The position numbers and the translations under genes are program-made. Positions 9,558-18,380 of a stretch of DNA of 64,000 nucleotides are shown piece after piece. The stretch is from Leptothrix cholodnii SP-6 (GTDB lineage: Bacteria > Pseudomonadota > Gammaproteobacteria > Burkholderiales > Burkholderiaceae_C): positions 3,398,001 to 3,462,000 of the forward strand of contig NC_010524.1 of NCBI RefSeq assembly GCF_000019785.1, read 5' to 3'. Each line of letters opens with the position of its first letter. Within the stretch, counting starts at the first letter, position 1. The notes beneath the pieces were generated by a model. The model was not told the DNA's origin, searched no databases, and saw only the letters and a list, made by a program, of their open reading frames with translations.

Positions 9558-11060
9558 ATGAGTGCCTTCACCTCCCGACCCCTGCCTGAAGTCGACAACA
9601 CCTTGGCCGGCACGGTTGCGGTCGCGCCGACGCAAGTCGACCCACCTTGGTGGCACCCGCTTCGGTCGACGTTCGTGTTCCTGCTCGTGCCGGCACTGAT
9701 CGTGTTCGTCCCGCGGCTGTTCGGCGCCACCCTGCCGGTGCCGCTGCTCTACGTGCTGGCCGCCGTGTGCGGCGCCATCATGGCGGTGCGCGCCCTGTCG
9801 AACCCTGAACTCCTGCTGGCCACCTTCATCCTCTACCTGCCCTTCAGTCGCACCTACGCCGCAGCGATCGCCCCGGGCATCAATGGCACCAACGTGCTCT
9901 ACGCGCTGGTCATCGTGGCGTGGATCGCCACCGTCGTGCGCGAGAAACGGCCGTTCTTCGTCGCGATGCCGTTCAGCCGGCTGGTCACGATCTGGGCTGC
10001 CATCAGCATCCTTTCCGTGTTCACGGCCATGTCGACCATGGGCGTCTCGTACATCACGACAAGCCGTCTGCCGCAGGTCAAGGCCTGGTGTGATCAGTTC
10101 TTCGTGTTCTTCGCGATGCTCAACCTGATCCGCAATGGCGCGGCGGCGCGTCGCATGGCCGTCTACATGATGCTCGGAACGCTGCTGGTGCTGATCTCGG
10201 GCTTCTTCGAGTGGCAGGACAAGCGCTACTACGACCGCATCGACAAGGCGCGCCTGCTCGGCCCCCAGCAGCAGCCCAACGACTTCGGCGCCTTCATCGT
10301 CTACGGGTTCGGGATTCCCGGCGCACTGATCCTGTGCCACATGTGGCGGGTGCGGACCTGGCTGCTGGCCACACCGGTGCTCTACATCGCCGCTCGCGTG
10401 TTGCTGGCCACCTTCTCGCGTGGCGCCGTGCTCGGCATGGGCGCCCTGGCCGCCGCGCTGCTGCTGGTGCGCGGCCGCATCCTGGCCGCGTCGATTGCCC
10501 TGATCGGAGCCCTCGTGGTGCAGGTCGCACCCGAAGTCCTGCCTGCATCGCTGAGCGCGCGCATGTCGCAAACCACCAGCGAAAGCGATGGCGAGCTCGA
10601 CAAGAGCTCTCAGACGCGTCTGGTCCTGTGGGATGCGGCCATCCAGATCACGCTCGACTATCCGATCTTCGGCACCGGCTTTGCGACGTTCCCGAAGATC
10701 AAGGACCAGTACGCGTCGATACCGACGGTCGAATCCGACAACCACAACATGTTCCTGTTCATCTGCTCGCAGATGGGATTGCCGGCGTTGTTTGTCTTCC
10801 TGTTGATCTTTGCCCGCATGGCCTACATCGGAGCGTGCGTGCACAAGCATGAGCACGAACCCTTCGGCAAGGCCATCGGGCTCGGCGCCGTGGGCACGGC
10901 CGCCGGTACGCTGGCCATCAACATGTTCGGCTCGCGCATGACCGATGCCGAGGTGATGGCCTATGTGTGGATCACGATCGCCGTGCTGTCGCACCTGTGG
11001 CGAGAAAACCAGGCCCGGCAAGCCGGGCCTGCCGAGCCGCCGGCTCAGGTGACGCGGTAG
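9558..11060 (+). CDS. O-antigen ligase/polymerase-like membrane protein (copy 2)
   Basis: A 500-residue paralogue of the preceding gene, similar along its whole length. Shared blocks include PPWW near the N-terminus, LDKSSQTRLVLWDAA, FGTGFATFP and ESDNHNMFLFICSQMGLPALF. I chose the ATG at 9558 because MSAFTSRPLPEVDNTLAG aligns with the first copy. The two genes are separated by only 26 bp and are clearly a tandem duplication that has diverged. The pair may split the jobs of polymerase and ligase or use different acceptors. Its 3' end overlaps the convergent epimerase gene by 16 bp. Confidence 0.82.
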   Translation: MSAFTSRPLPEVDNTLAGTVAVAPTQVDPPWWHPLRSTFVFLLVPALIVFVPRLFGATLPVPLLYVLAAVCGAIMAVRALSNPELLLATFILYLPFSRTYAAAIAPGINGTNVLYALVIVAWIATVVREKRPFFVAMPFSRLVTIWAAISILSVFTAMSTMGVSYITTSRLPQVKAWCDQFFVFFAMLNLIRNGAAARRMAVYMMLGTLLVLISGFFEWQDKRYYDRIDKARLLGPQQQPNDFGAFIVYGFGIPGALILCHMWRVRTWLLATPVLYIAARVLLATFSRGAVLGMGALAAALLLVRGRILAASIALIGALVVQVAPEVLPASLSARMSQTTSESDGELDKSSQTRLVLWDAAIQITLDYPIFGTGFATFPKIKDQYASIPTVESDNHNMFLFICSQMGLPALFVFLLIFARMAYIGACVHKHEHEPFGKAIGLGAVGTAAGTLAINMFGSRMTDAEVMAYVWITIAVLSHLWRENQARQAGPAEPPAQVTR

Positions 11061-12055
11061 TAGGCCTTGTACCAGGCGACAAAACGGTCGATGCCAGTCC
11101 GGATCGATGTCTTCGGCTGCACGCCGGTCCATTCGGCCAGCGCCGACACGTCGGCATAGGTCGCCTGAACGTCGCCCGGCTGCATCGGCAACATCTCCTT
11201 GATCGCCGACTTGCCGACGGCCGCTTCGATGGCGGCGATGAAATCGCCGAGCGCCACCGGATCCTGATTGCCGATGTTGAAGACACGGAACGGCTTCTGA
11301 GCCCGCCCCGGGTGCGGCAGCAACGGATCGAATGCCGCATCGGCAGTGGCGGGCCGATACAAGGTGGCCACGACGCCGTCGACGATGTCATCGATGTAGG
11401 TGAAGTCGCGCAGCATGTCGCCGTTGTTGAACACCTGGATCGGCCGGCCTTCGACGATCGCCTTGGTGAACGAGAAGTAGGCCATGTCAGGCCGGCCCCA
11501 CGGGCCGTAGACCGTGAAGAAGCGCAGGCCCGTGGTCGGGATGGCGTAGAGATGGCTGTAGGCATGCGCCATCAGCTCGTTGGCCTTCTTGGTGGCGGCG
11601 TACAGGCTCACCGGGTGATCCACCGAGTCACCTTCCGAGAACGGCATCTTGCGGTTGCCGCCGTAGACGCTCGAACTGCTCGCATAGACCAGGTGTTCGA
11701 TGCGGTGCTGCCGGCAGGCCTCGAGCATGTTCAGGAAGCCGACCAGATTGGCCTCGCCGTAGGCGTGCGGGTTGGTGATCGAATAACGCACCCCCGCCTG
11801 TGCCGCCAGGTGCACGACCCGCGTGACCGCATGGGCATCGAACAGCGCCATCAGCGCGTCGCGGTCGGCCACGTCGACCTGCACGAAGGTGAAACCCGGC
11901 AGCTCGGCCAGCCGGGCCAGGCGATCGCGCTTGAGCTGGACGTCGTAGTAGTCGTTGAGGTTGTCGATGCCGACCACCTGATGTCCGTCGGCGATCAGGC
12001 GTTGGGCCGTGTGCATGCCGATGAAACCGGCCGCGCCCGTGATGAGTATCTTCAT
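11045..12055 (-). CDS. NAD-dependent UDP-sugar epimerase, UDP-glucuronate 4-epimerase type
   Basis: A 336-residue extended short-chain dehydrogenase. The Rossmann motif GAAGFIG is at residues 7-13, the IDNLNDYYDVQLKRDRL segment follows (NDYYD is typical of UDP-glucuronate 4-epimerases such as CapI/LpsL), then SSSSVYGGN with the catalytic Ser/Thr, and YAATKK with the catalytic Tyr-x3-Lys. It interconverts UDP-glucuronate and UDP-galacturonate in the cytoplasm, supplying an acidic sugar for the polysaccharide. It is first in line (3'-most) of a minus-strand group with two downstream-oriented sugar genes and is 25 bp from the GT4 gene. Confidence 0.88.
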   Translation of the reverse strand: MKILITGAAGFIGMHTAQRLIADGHQVVGIDNLNDYYDVQLKRDRLARLAELPGFTFVQVDVADRDALMALFDAHAVTRVVHLAAQAGVRYSITNPHAYGEANLVGFLNMLEACRQHRIEHLVYASSSSVYGGNRKMPFSEGDSVDHPVSLYAATKKANELMAHAYSHLYAIPTTGLRFFTVYGPWGRPDMAYFSFTKAIVEGRPIQVFNNGDMLRDFTYIDDIVDGVVATLYRPATADAAFDPLLPHPGRAQKPFRVFNIGNQDPVALGDFIAAIEAAVGKSAIKEMLPMQPGDVQATYADVSALAEWTGVQPKTSIRTGIDRFVAWYKAYYRVT

Positions 12056-12080
12056 GGTGTGTTCGATCGAGGGTCGTGAG

Positions 12081-13199
12081 TCAAGCGGCCGAGCCGGCGT
12101 ACACCGCTTCGAGCTGGCCGAGCACGCGCTCGGAGCCGTAGCGGTCTTCGATGAAGCGGCGCGAGGCCTGGCCCATGCGGTGCATGGCGGCGGGGTCGGC
12201 CAGTGCGCGTGTCAGCGCAGCAGCCAGCGAGGCGCTGTCGCCCGCTTCGGCCAGGTAGCCGTTGACGCCGCTGACCACCAGATCTTCATTGCCCGACACG
12301 CGGGTCGCCACGATCGGCAGGCTGGCGGCCATCGCCTCCAGCACCGAGTTGGGCAGGCCTTCGTTGAGCGAGGGCTGCACGTACAGATCGGCATCACGCA
12401 GCGCACTGCGCACGTCGTCGGTCCAGCCCGAAAAACGCACGCCGGCGCCGAGCTGGTGCTGCGCCACATAGGCCTCGATCTCGACGCGTTGCGGGCCGTC
12501 GCCGACGATGTTGAGCTCGAGCTGATCGCGGTTCGGCAGCTCGTTCCAGGCCCGCAGCAGCACGTCGACGCCTTTGACCGGCGCCAGCCGGCCGGTGTAG
12601 ACCACGCGCAGAACCTTGCGCGCCGGGTCGAATTCACGCGAGCCGTAGAGCGACAGATCGACCGCGTTCGGAATCGCCAGCACCTTGCTCGCCGGCATGC
12701 CCGAGGCCAGCAGACGGCGTTCGGTCTCGACGCTGATGGCCTGGAAGGCATCGTTGCGCTGCATCAGACGGCGCAGCGTCGAATAGACCGGATGCTTCTT
12801 CATGCGCTCGTCGAGCACGCCGCCCTCGAACTCCCAGGCACCCGACACCTTGACCAGCACCGGCCCCGGCAACCAGGGCCGCACGGCGCCGGCAGCGGCG
12901 GCCAGGTTCTTGGCCATGTGGATGTGCAGGGCGTCGTAGTGGCTGCGCTCGCGCAGCAGGAACAGCATGAACTTCAGGATCAGGAACACCGCACCGAAGC
13001 CCTTGATCTTGGGGTAGTCGATGCGCGTGACACGGGTGCCGTCGACCATCTCCTCGAGCGGCTTGGCCGGGTCCAGGCGTGGCGCGATGATGCGCACCTC
13101 GTGGCCGCGGCGCTTGAACAGCCGCGCCAGCAAGGCCACCTGGCTCTCGGTGCCACCGGGCCAGGGATAAAAACCGTCGATCACCAGGAACAGGCGCAT
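12081..13199 (-). CDS. glycosyltransferase family 4
   Basis: A 372-residue GT-B enzyme. I start it at the ATG at 13199, giving MRLFLVIDGFYPWPGGTESQ, the normal N-terminal acceptor-domain opening (FxPxxGGxE). Longer frames upstream only add Arg/Pro-rich sequence. The C-terminal donor domain has VVYTGRLAPVKGVDVLLRAW, DLYVQPSLNEGLPNSVLEAMA (the E-x7-E motif) and VSGNEDLV, all standard for GT4. It transfers a sugar from a nucleotide donor onto a lipid-linked acceptor at the inner face of the membrane. It sits between the epimerase and a deacetylase-like gene on the same strand. Confidence 0.88.
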   Translation of the reverse strand: MRLFLVIDGFYPWPGGTESQVALLARLFKRRGHEVRIIAPRLDPAKPLEEMVDGTRVTRIDYPKIKGFGAVFLILKFMLFLLRERSHYDALHIHMAKNLAAAAGAVRPWLPGPVLVKVSGAWEFEGGVLDERMKKHPVYSTLRRLMQRNDAFQAISVETERRLLASGMPASKVLAIPNAVDLSLYGSREFDPARKVLRVVYTGRLAPVKGVDVLLRAWNELPNRDQLELNIVGDGPQRVEIEAYVAQHQLGAGVRFSGWTDDVRSALRDADLYVQPSLNEGLPNSVLEAMAASLPIVATRVSGNEDLVVSGVNGYLAEAGDSASLAAALTRALADPAAMHRMGQASRRFIEDRYGSERVLGQLEAVYAGSAA

Positions 13200-13254
13200 G
13201 CTTGTACAGCCTCGAATTGTGCAGAGAGCGGGATGAGGACCGGGCGCGCGTGAA

Positions 13255-14265
13255 TCACGCGGCCAGGTGCCCGAGAGACGGCGCCTGACCTGCACGCACA
13301 CGCTGGGCGTAGCCGGCCAGCGTGGCACCGCTGAAATGCTTGGCGATGGTCTCGAACAGCTGCTCGAGATCGGAATACAGCGCCTCGATGTCGGCCTCGC
13401 TCACGAAGGTCGGATTGCCGCCCGGCATGAACTCGGACGAGTGCAGCATGAACTCGATGTAGGGCGCGTCGTCGGCCACCATGTCCTGCACCAGCTGCTG
13501 CATCTGCGCCAGGTTGCCGCGGCCGGGCCGCAGCCAGCGCGCCTTGCTGAGTTTCGGACCGATGCGCGGCAGGCGCTCGAACGCCGCGGGCAGGTGCCGG
13601 GCCCAGGAGCGCCGGCTGCTGCGGATGGTCATCGGCAGTTCGAGCAGCGGGCTGCGGCCGGGCCGATCGATCTGATCGAGGTCCATGAAATAGGCCTGGC
13701 TCGGAAACGGCCGGAAGTCGGTGCCGCCGTGCTGGGCCGGATCTCCGGGCGTGTCGCGCCACGACACCGTCGGCGTCACCGAGCAGTCGACGATGTAGCC
13801 GCAGTCGACCAGCGTCCTGGCATAGCGGCTGTCGAAGCTCCAGCGACCGGCCCGGTGGCTGAGCATCTTGGTGGCAAAGGTCTGCTCGAGCAGATCGGTC
13901 AGATGACGCACCTTCTGCTGCAGCACCGCGGTCGGATACTCGATCAGGAAGGGCTGGTGATGCAGATCGTCAGGCGTGAGCGCGTGCTCGGGCGGCGAGT
14001 GCCAGGCATGCAGGTGCATGCCGATCTCGCCGGTGCCGCGCCGGATGATGTCGTGGCCGAGCTCCTGCATCGCCGGGGCCAGCGCCATCTCGTAGTTGGT
14101 CAGATAGGTCGGCTTGAAGCCGAAGCGTTCGCACAGCGACTGGAAGCGCTGCAGGTACTGCGCATTGCGCGTTTCGATCACGCGAGGCTGTGCCCAGGCG
14201 GCATCACCCTCGGTGTCGATGGTGATCAGAAAGGCTTTGTCCCTGGCAATTTTCATGGCCGCCAT
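13255..14265 (-). CDS. polysaccharide deacetylase-like protein (divergent)
   Basis: A 336-residue protein with a divergent NodB-type pattern. FLITIDTEGDAAW near the N-terminus holds the Asp pair, GEIGMHLHAWHSPPEH at about residue 80 holds a His-x-His metal site, and HRAGRWSFD near 140 completes the pocket. It belongs to the COG0726-like deacetylase group but has replaced the canonical TFDDG by TIDTEGD, a variant known in glycan loci. ATGs at 14265 and 14256 are both possible starts (MAAMKIARD). It overlaps nothing and is 55 bp upstream of the GT4 gene. Its target polysaccharide is unknown. Confidence 0.7.
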   Translation of the reverse strand: MAAMKIARDKAFLITIDTEGDAAWAQPRVIETRNAQYLQRFQSLCERFGFKPTYLTNYEMALAPAMQELGHDIIRRGTGEIGMHLHAWHSPPEHALTPDDLHHQPFLIEYPTAVLQQKVRHLTDLLEQTFATKMLSHRAGRWSFDSRYARTLVDCGYIVDCSVTPTVSWRDTPGDPAQHGGTDFRPFPSQAYFMDLDQIDRPGRSPLLELPMTIRSSRRSWARHLPAAFERLPRIGPKLSKARWLRPGRGNLAQMQQLVQDMVADDAPYIEFMLHSSEFMPGGNPTFVSEADIEALYSDLEQLFETIAKHFSGATLAGYAQRVRAGQAPSLGHLAA

Positions 14266-14339
14266 CTTGCCAGAGGGCGGGCCATGAACCCGTCCGGGAC
14301 GCGTGAGTTAAGCCACGCCGGCCCCGCGCAGCAACACCG

Positions 14340-15704
14340 TCAGGGCGTGTAGCCGGGCAGCTCGACGACGTAGGTGTCGACCGTCGAGCCGTTGTTCCAG
14401 TCGGACGCGAAGATCATCCGCGTGCCACGCGGGCTGATGTTCACGTGCGGCTCGGCCCAGTAGCCGATGTTGCCTTCCTGCCCCGCCGACCGGTGGTGCG
14501 CCACCCGGCAGACCACGCCGTTGTTGACGTTCGCCAGCGCGATCTCCTGGTCCAGGAACCGCTGGCCGGTCGGGCTGCCCGTCATCGACACCGCCACCCA
14601 GCCCGGGTTCTTGAACGCATGCGCCGACATGTGCGTGCCCACCCGCGGGTACCCCCAGCCGTTGCTCTCGCCGATCACCGTCGTGTTCACGCCGGTCGTC
14701 AGGTTGGTCGCGATCAGGTTGCCGTTGCCTCCCGTCGCGCTGGTGCCGTCGAACTGCACCGACGCCCAGAAGTCCTGCCCGTTGGCGTACATGCCGGTGG
14801 CCGCGTGTTCGCTGGCCTTGATCGTCAGCGTGCGCAGCAGGGCGTTCGTGCCCGCGCTGTAGACGTTCTGGCCTTGCACGTACAACGTACCCGAGGAGCC
14901 GATCTGAGGCGCCCCCGTGCTGGCCGCCGTCTTCTGCGTGGCAGTCGACTGGGTCCACAGGATGTTGCCCGCACCGCCCGACAGGCCGAACAGGTCGGAC
15001 TTCCAGTCGCCGTACACCGGGTCTCCGCCGAAGCTGACGCTGCCCGTGAAGGTCTTGAGCGTGGTCGACGTGTTGGTGCTCGGCTTGTAGACCTTCAGCG
15101 TGCTGCCGCTCGGGTAGTACAGCGCGTCCGGATCGGTCGCCGACCAGTAAACGTGCTCCAGGTCCGCCGGGCTGATCGACAGGTTGCGGATGAACTCGTA
15201 GGTCTTGCCGTTGAACAGCTTGTGGCCCTGGCCCGGCACGTACAGGATCAGGTAGCTCTCGTCGGCGTTCCACGCCGGCATCGTCGAGTACACCGGCTTG
15301 GCGTACTGCCCTCCGAACTGCGCCACCACGTCCGTGATGCGCCTGACCGTGGTGCCGAAGTTCGGATCCCGGTACGACGCCAGCCGCGCCGGCTTGGCCA
15401 CCGTCGTCATCGGATGCGCCGCCTTGTCGGTCACCAGACCGTCGCACAGATTCGCCGAGGTCGACGGCGCCGGAGACGGAGACGGAGACGGCGATGGCCC
15501 GGGTGACGGACTCGGAGAAGGAGACGGACCTGGCGAAGGAGAGGGGCTCGGCGACGGACTCGGAGAAGGAGAAGGGCTCGGAGAAGGAGAAGGCGTGGCC
15601 GACGAATCGGCTGCACTGTCGTCACCACCGCCGCCACATGCAGCCAGATTGACTGCGGCAAACATCACGGCCAGCACGGCCAGGCGGGTTGTAGAGATCA
15701 TCAC
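14340..15704 (-). CDS. secreted lipoprotein of unknown function with Ser-Pro linker
   Basis: A 454-residue protein. It has a signal peptide with a lipobox (residues around LAAC then GGGGDD), so it is probably a lipoprotein. A linker of about 45 residues of Ser-Pro/Gly-Pro repeats follows (about residues 37-82), then a 370-residue domain starting near LCDGLVTDKAAHP. That domain has repeated WNADESYLILY, YWSATDPDALYYP and WAEPHVNISPRGTRMIFASDW blocks, which look like beta-propeller blades (TolB/oligogalacturonate-lyase-like). Its 3' 1.09 kb is almost identical to that of 20627-22354. I do not recognise a named family. Its place among glycosyltransferase genes suggests binding or trimming of the exported polysaccharide. 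Confidence 0.75.
   Translation of the reverse strand: MMISTTRLAVLAVMFAAVNLAACGGGGDDSAADSSATPSPSPSPSPSPSPSPSPSPSPGPSPSPSPSPGPSPSPSPSPAPSTSANLCDGLVTDKAAHPMTTVAKPARLASYRDPNFGTTVRRITDVVAQFGGQYAKPVYSTMPAWNADESYLILYVPGQGHKLFNGKTYEFIRNLSISPADLEHVYWSATDPDALYYPSGSTLKVYKPSTNTSTTLKTFTGSVSFGGDPVYGDWKSDLFGLSGGAGNILWTQSTATQKTAASTGAPQIGSSGTLYVQGQNVYSAGTNALLRTLTIKASEHAATGMYANGQDFWASVQFDGTSATGGNGNLIATNLTTGVNTTVIGESNGWGYPRVGTHMSAHAFKNPGWVAVSMTGSPTGQRFLDQEIALANVNNGVVCRVAHHRSAGQEGNIGYWAEPHVNISPRGTRMIFASDWNNGSTVDTYVVELPGYTP
14362..15449. repeat. long direct repeat, copy A (1.09 kb)
   Basis: This stretch is nearly identical, base for base and with no indels (constant offset of 6287 bp), to 20649-21736. Only a patch at about 14815-14945 differs clearly. 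Both copies encode the C-terminal domain of secreted lipoproteins on the minus strand. The pattern (long identity with one divergent patch) points to recent duplication or gene conversion. Confidence 0.9.
15465..15600. repeat. low-complexity tandem repeat coding for Ser-Pro linker
   Basis: The plus strand is a run of GGAGA(A/C)GGAGACGG-type units, about 12-18 bp each, that codes on the minus strand for alternating Ser-Pro and Gly-Pro. Such a tract is expected to be length-variable and forms the flexible linker of the lipoprotein at 14340-15704. Confidence 0.8.
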
Positions 15705-15784
15705 GAATACCTCGGAAAAACAGGCTCGATGTCAAAGGCCCGTCGCCCTCGTCCGGTTCGTGCATGCATCAACAGGCACCACGA

Positions 15785-16924
15785 TCAGGACGTCGGCAAT
15801 CGTGCGCTCAACGCTTGTTCGTAGAGTGACTCATAAGCGCGCGCGGTCTGTGTCGAGCTGTAGCCGGCCTCGACCGTGGCGCGGGCCGCCCGACCGATCT
15901 TTTCGCGCAAGGGTGCATCACGCAGAAGGCGTGACAGGGCCGCCGCCAGTCGTGACGGATTGCTCGGTTCGACCAGCATGCCGTTCTCGCCGTCGGTGAT
16001 GACTTCAGGGATCGAACCGACCGCCGTGGCCAGCACCGCGCGCGCCATCGCCATCGATTCGAGCAAGGCCATCGGCAGCCCCTCGCGGCGCGACGGCATG
16101 GCAAAGATGTCGATCGCGGCCAGCACGTCGGCGACGTCGCTGCGCTGCCCCAGCAGGCGTACGACACCGTTCAGGCCGGCCTCGTCGACCTGCTGCTGCA
16201 ACGCGTCGTGCAGGTCGCCGCCACCGACGAAGACACACTGGAAATCGACGCCCTCGCGATAGAGCTGAGCCAGTGCCACGATCAGATCGGCATGGCCTTT
16301 GAGCGGATGCAGGCGCCCGATCACGCCGATCAGCACCTGGCCCGGCAGAACGCCCAGTTCAGCGCGCAGACGCCGTCCGTCGGCACTTTCGAATCGCCGC
16401 AAATTGATGCCATTTGCAACCGTCTTGACACGATTGGGCGCAATTCCTTCCTGGGTCACCAGCATGCGTTCGACTTCGGCACCGCAGGCGATCGTGGCAT
16501 CTGTCACACGGCTCAGGCTGCGGGCAATCCAGCGCCGCGACGCGCTCGGCCACGGCACCGTGCTGTGGCGGGTGGTGAAGAGCGTCGGCACGCCCGCCAG
16601 CCACGCGGCCAGGCGCGCGTAGCTGTCGGCGTTGTAGAGATGGGTGTGCACGACATCGGGCCGATGCTCGCGGAACCAGCCGAGCAGCGCCGGCACCGTG
16701 CCGAGATCGATGCCGGGCTTGCGCCCGAGCACGTGCACCGGCACGCCGATGCTCGCGAGCTCGGCTTCGAGCACGCCGCCCTTGACCATGCACAGCACCG
16801 AATAGCGGAAGCGCCGGCTGGCGTTCTGCAGCACCTCGACGATCAGGCGCTGCGCGCCGTCGGGCGGCAGTTCATCGATGACGTGAACGACGTGTGGAAC
16901 CGGATGAGCCTGGGGATCGGACAT
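15785..16924 (-). CDS. glycosyltransferase family 4
   Basis: A 379-residue GT-B enzyme. The start is placed at the ATG at 16924, giving MSDPQAHPVPHVVHVIDELPPDGAQ, which matches the usual N-terminus; upstream codons are not family-like. Acceptor-domain features are HTHLYNADSYARLAAWLAG and FTTRHSTVPW. The donor domain has VIGRLHPLKGHADLIVAL, the E-x7-E motif in MPSRREGLPMALLESMAMAR, and GSIPEVITDGENGMLVEP. It probably adds a sugar to the lipid-linked repeat unit. It is divergent from the GT4 gene at 17151; the 226-bp gap holds both promoters. Confidence 0.88.
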   Translation of the reverse strand: MSDPQAHPVPHVVHVIDELPPDGAQRLIVEVLQNASRRFRYSVLCMVKGGVLEAELASIGVPVHVLGRKPGIDLGTVPALLGWFREHRPDVVHTHLYNADSYARLAAWLAGVPTLFTTRHSTVPWPSASRRWIARSLSRVTDATIACGAEVERMLVTQEGIAPNRVKTVANGINLRRFESADGRRLRAELGVLPGQVLIGVIGRLHPLKGHADLIVALAQLYREGVDFQCVFVGGGDLHDALQQQVDEAGLNGVVRLLGQRSDVADVLAAIDIFAMPSRREGLPMALLESMAMARAVLATAVGSIPEVITDGENGMLVEPSNPSRLAAALSRLLRDAPLREKIGRAARATVEAGYSSTQTARAYESLYEQALSARLPTS

Positions 16925-17150
16925 GTCTCGAGAATGGCTGCGGCCCGATGCTCGGACCAGTTGAAAAGCGCGGGGCATGATCGCAGAAGGGCTGCCGGCG
17001 CCATCGCCTGCCGCTTCACGCTTTTGGCCAAAAGCGTGTACCTGCCACTGTCGCCGCACCGTCGCGGGCTGCGCATCAAGTGAGAATGCCGGGCGCGCAA
17101 ACAGGCGCACACACGCGCTCCGACACGCGCCCCACACGAGCCCCATCCGC

Positions 17151-18380
17151 ATGCATCCTCCATCAGTCGCCTATCTGCTTTCGGCCTATCCCGACTTCCA
17201 CGAGACCTTTGTGGCCCGCGAGGTCGAGGCGATGCGGCAGTTGGGCATCAACCTGCGCATCTACTCGCTCAAGCGACCCGATCCCGGCGCCTACCTGTAC
17301 CCCGATCACGCCAGGATGGTGCGCTACCTGCCGTTCCTGTTCGACGCCCAGGTGCTGCGCGGCGTGGCACGCAGCGTGGTGCGCCACCCGCTGCGCGTGG
17401 CGCGTGCGATCGGCTGGCTGGCATCGACCTACTGGCGGCGCCCGCTCGAGCTGGCCAAGTCGATCGCGATCCTGCCCAAGACGCTCGCGATCGCCGACGA
17501 ACTCGAAGGCACCGACATCGCGCTGCACGCGCACTGGGCCACCATTCCGACCTCGGCCGCGGTGGTGATCCAGACCGTCAGCGGCCGGCCCTTCAGCATC
17601 ACCGCGCACGCCTGGGACATCTACCTGCCCAGCCGCGCCGAACTGCAGGACAAGATCCGGCGCTGCTCGGGCCTGGTCACCTGCACCGGCTACAACGTCG
17701 GCTTCCTGCGCGATCTGGCCGGCCCCGGCAACGATGACAAGGTCCACCTCAACTACCACGGCATCGACCTCTCGAAGATCACGCAGACCACCCGCGTGCG
17801 CGAGTCCGGCCAGCCGCTGAAGGTGGTGGCGGTGGGCCGGCTGGTCGAGCAGAAGGGGTTTGCCGATCTGGTCGAGTCGGTCGGGCTGGCCAACAAGGGC
17901 GGCCGCCGGGTCGAGGTCACGCTGATCGGCGACGGCCCGCTCGAAGCCGAGCTCAAGCAGCTCGCGGCCAAACACGGCGTGGCCGATCGCATCGTGTTTG
18001 CCGGCCGCGTCGGCCATGCGCAGACCATCGCGACGATGTGCGCCGCCGACCTGCTGATGGCGCCCAGCGTGATCGCCAGGAACGGCGACCGCGACGGCAT
18101 CCCCAACGTCGTGCTCGAGGCGATGGCCTGCGGCCTGCCGATCATCGGCACCTCGGTCTCGGGCATCCCCGAGGTGGTGCGCACCGGCGCCACCGGCGTG
18201 CTGGTGCCCCCGGGTGACGCGCCCGCGCTGGCCCAGGCGCTGGCCACGCTGCACGACGACCCGGCGCATGCACGCGAATGCGGCCGCCGGTCGCGCCAGT
18301 TCATCGAAGAGAACTTCATGGCCGAGAAGAACGTCTGCGATCTGGCCGGCCACCTCGGGCGCTTCCACAACTACCGATGA
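17151..18380 (+). CDS. glycosyltransferase family 4, WcaL/AmsK-like
   Basis: A 409-residue GT-B enzyme. The start at 17151 gives MHPPSVAYLLSAYPDFHETF, typical of the colanic/amylovoran-type WcaL/AmsK group (Y-x-SxxYPxxSETF). Further marks are HAHWATIPTSAAVV, the donor-site VAVGRLVEQKGFADLVES, and APSVIARNGDRDGIPNVVLEAMACGLP with the E-x7-E motif, also typical of that group. It overlaps the next gene by 4 bp (ATGA). In related pathways the enzyme adds a late sugar to the lipid-linked repeat unit. Confidence 0.87.
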   Translation: MHPPSVAYLLSAYPDFHETFVAREVEAMRQLGINLRIYSLKRPDPGAYLYPDHARMVRYLPFLFDAQVLRGVARSVVRHPLRVARAIGWLASTYWRRPLELAKSIAILPKTLAIADELEGTDIALHAHWATIPTSAAVVIQTVSGRPFSITAHAWDIYLPSRAELQDKIRRCSGLVTCTGYNVGFLRDLAGPGNDDKVHLNYHGIDLSKITQTTRVRESGQPLKVVAVGRLVEQKGFADLVESVGLANKGGRRVEVTLIGDGPLEAELKQLAAKHGVADRIVFAGRVGHAQTIATMCAADLLMAPSVIARNGDRDGIPNVVLEAMACGLPIIGTSVSGIPEVVRTGATGVLVPPGDAPALAQALATLHDDPAHARECGRRSRQFIEENFMAEKNVCDLAGHLGRFHNYR

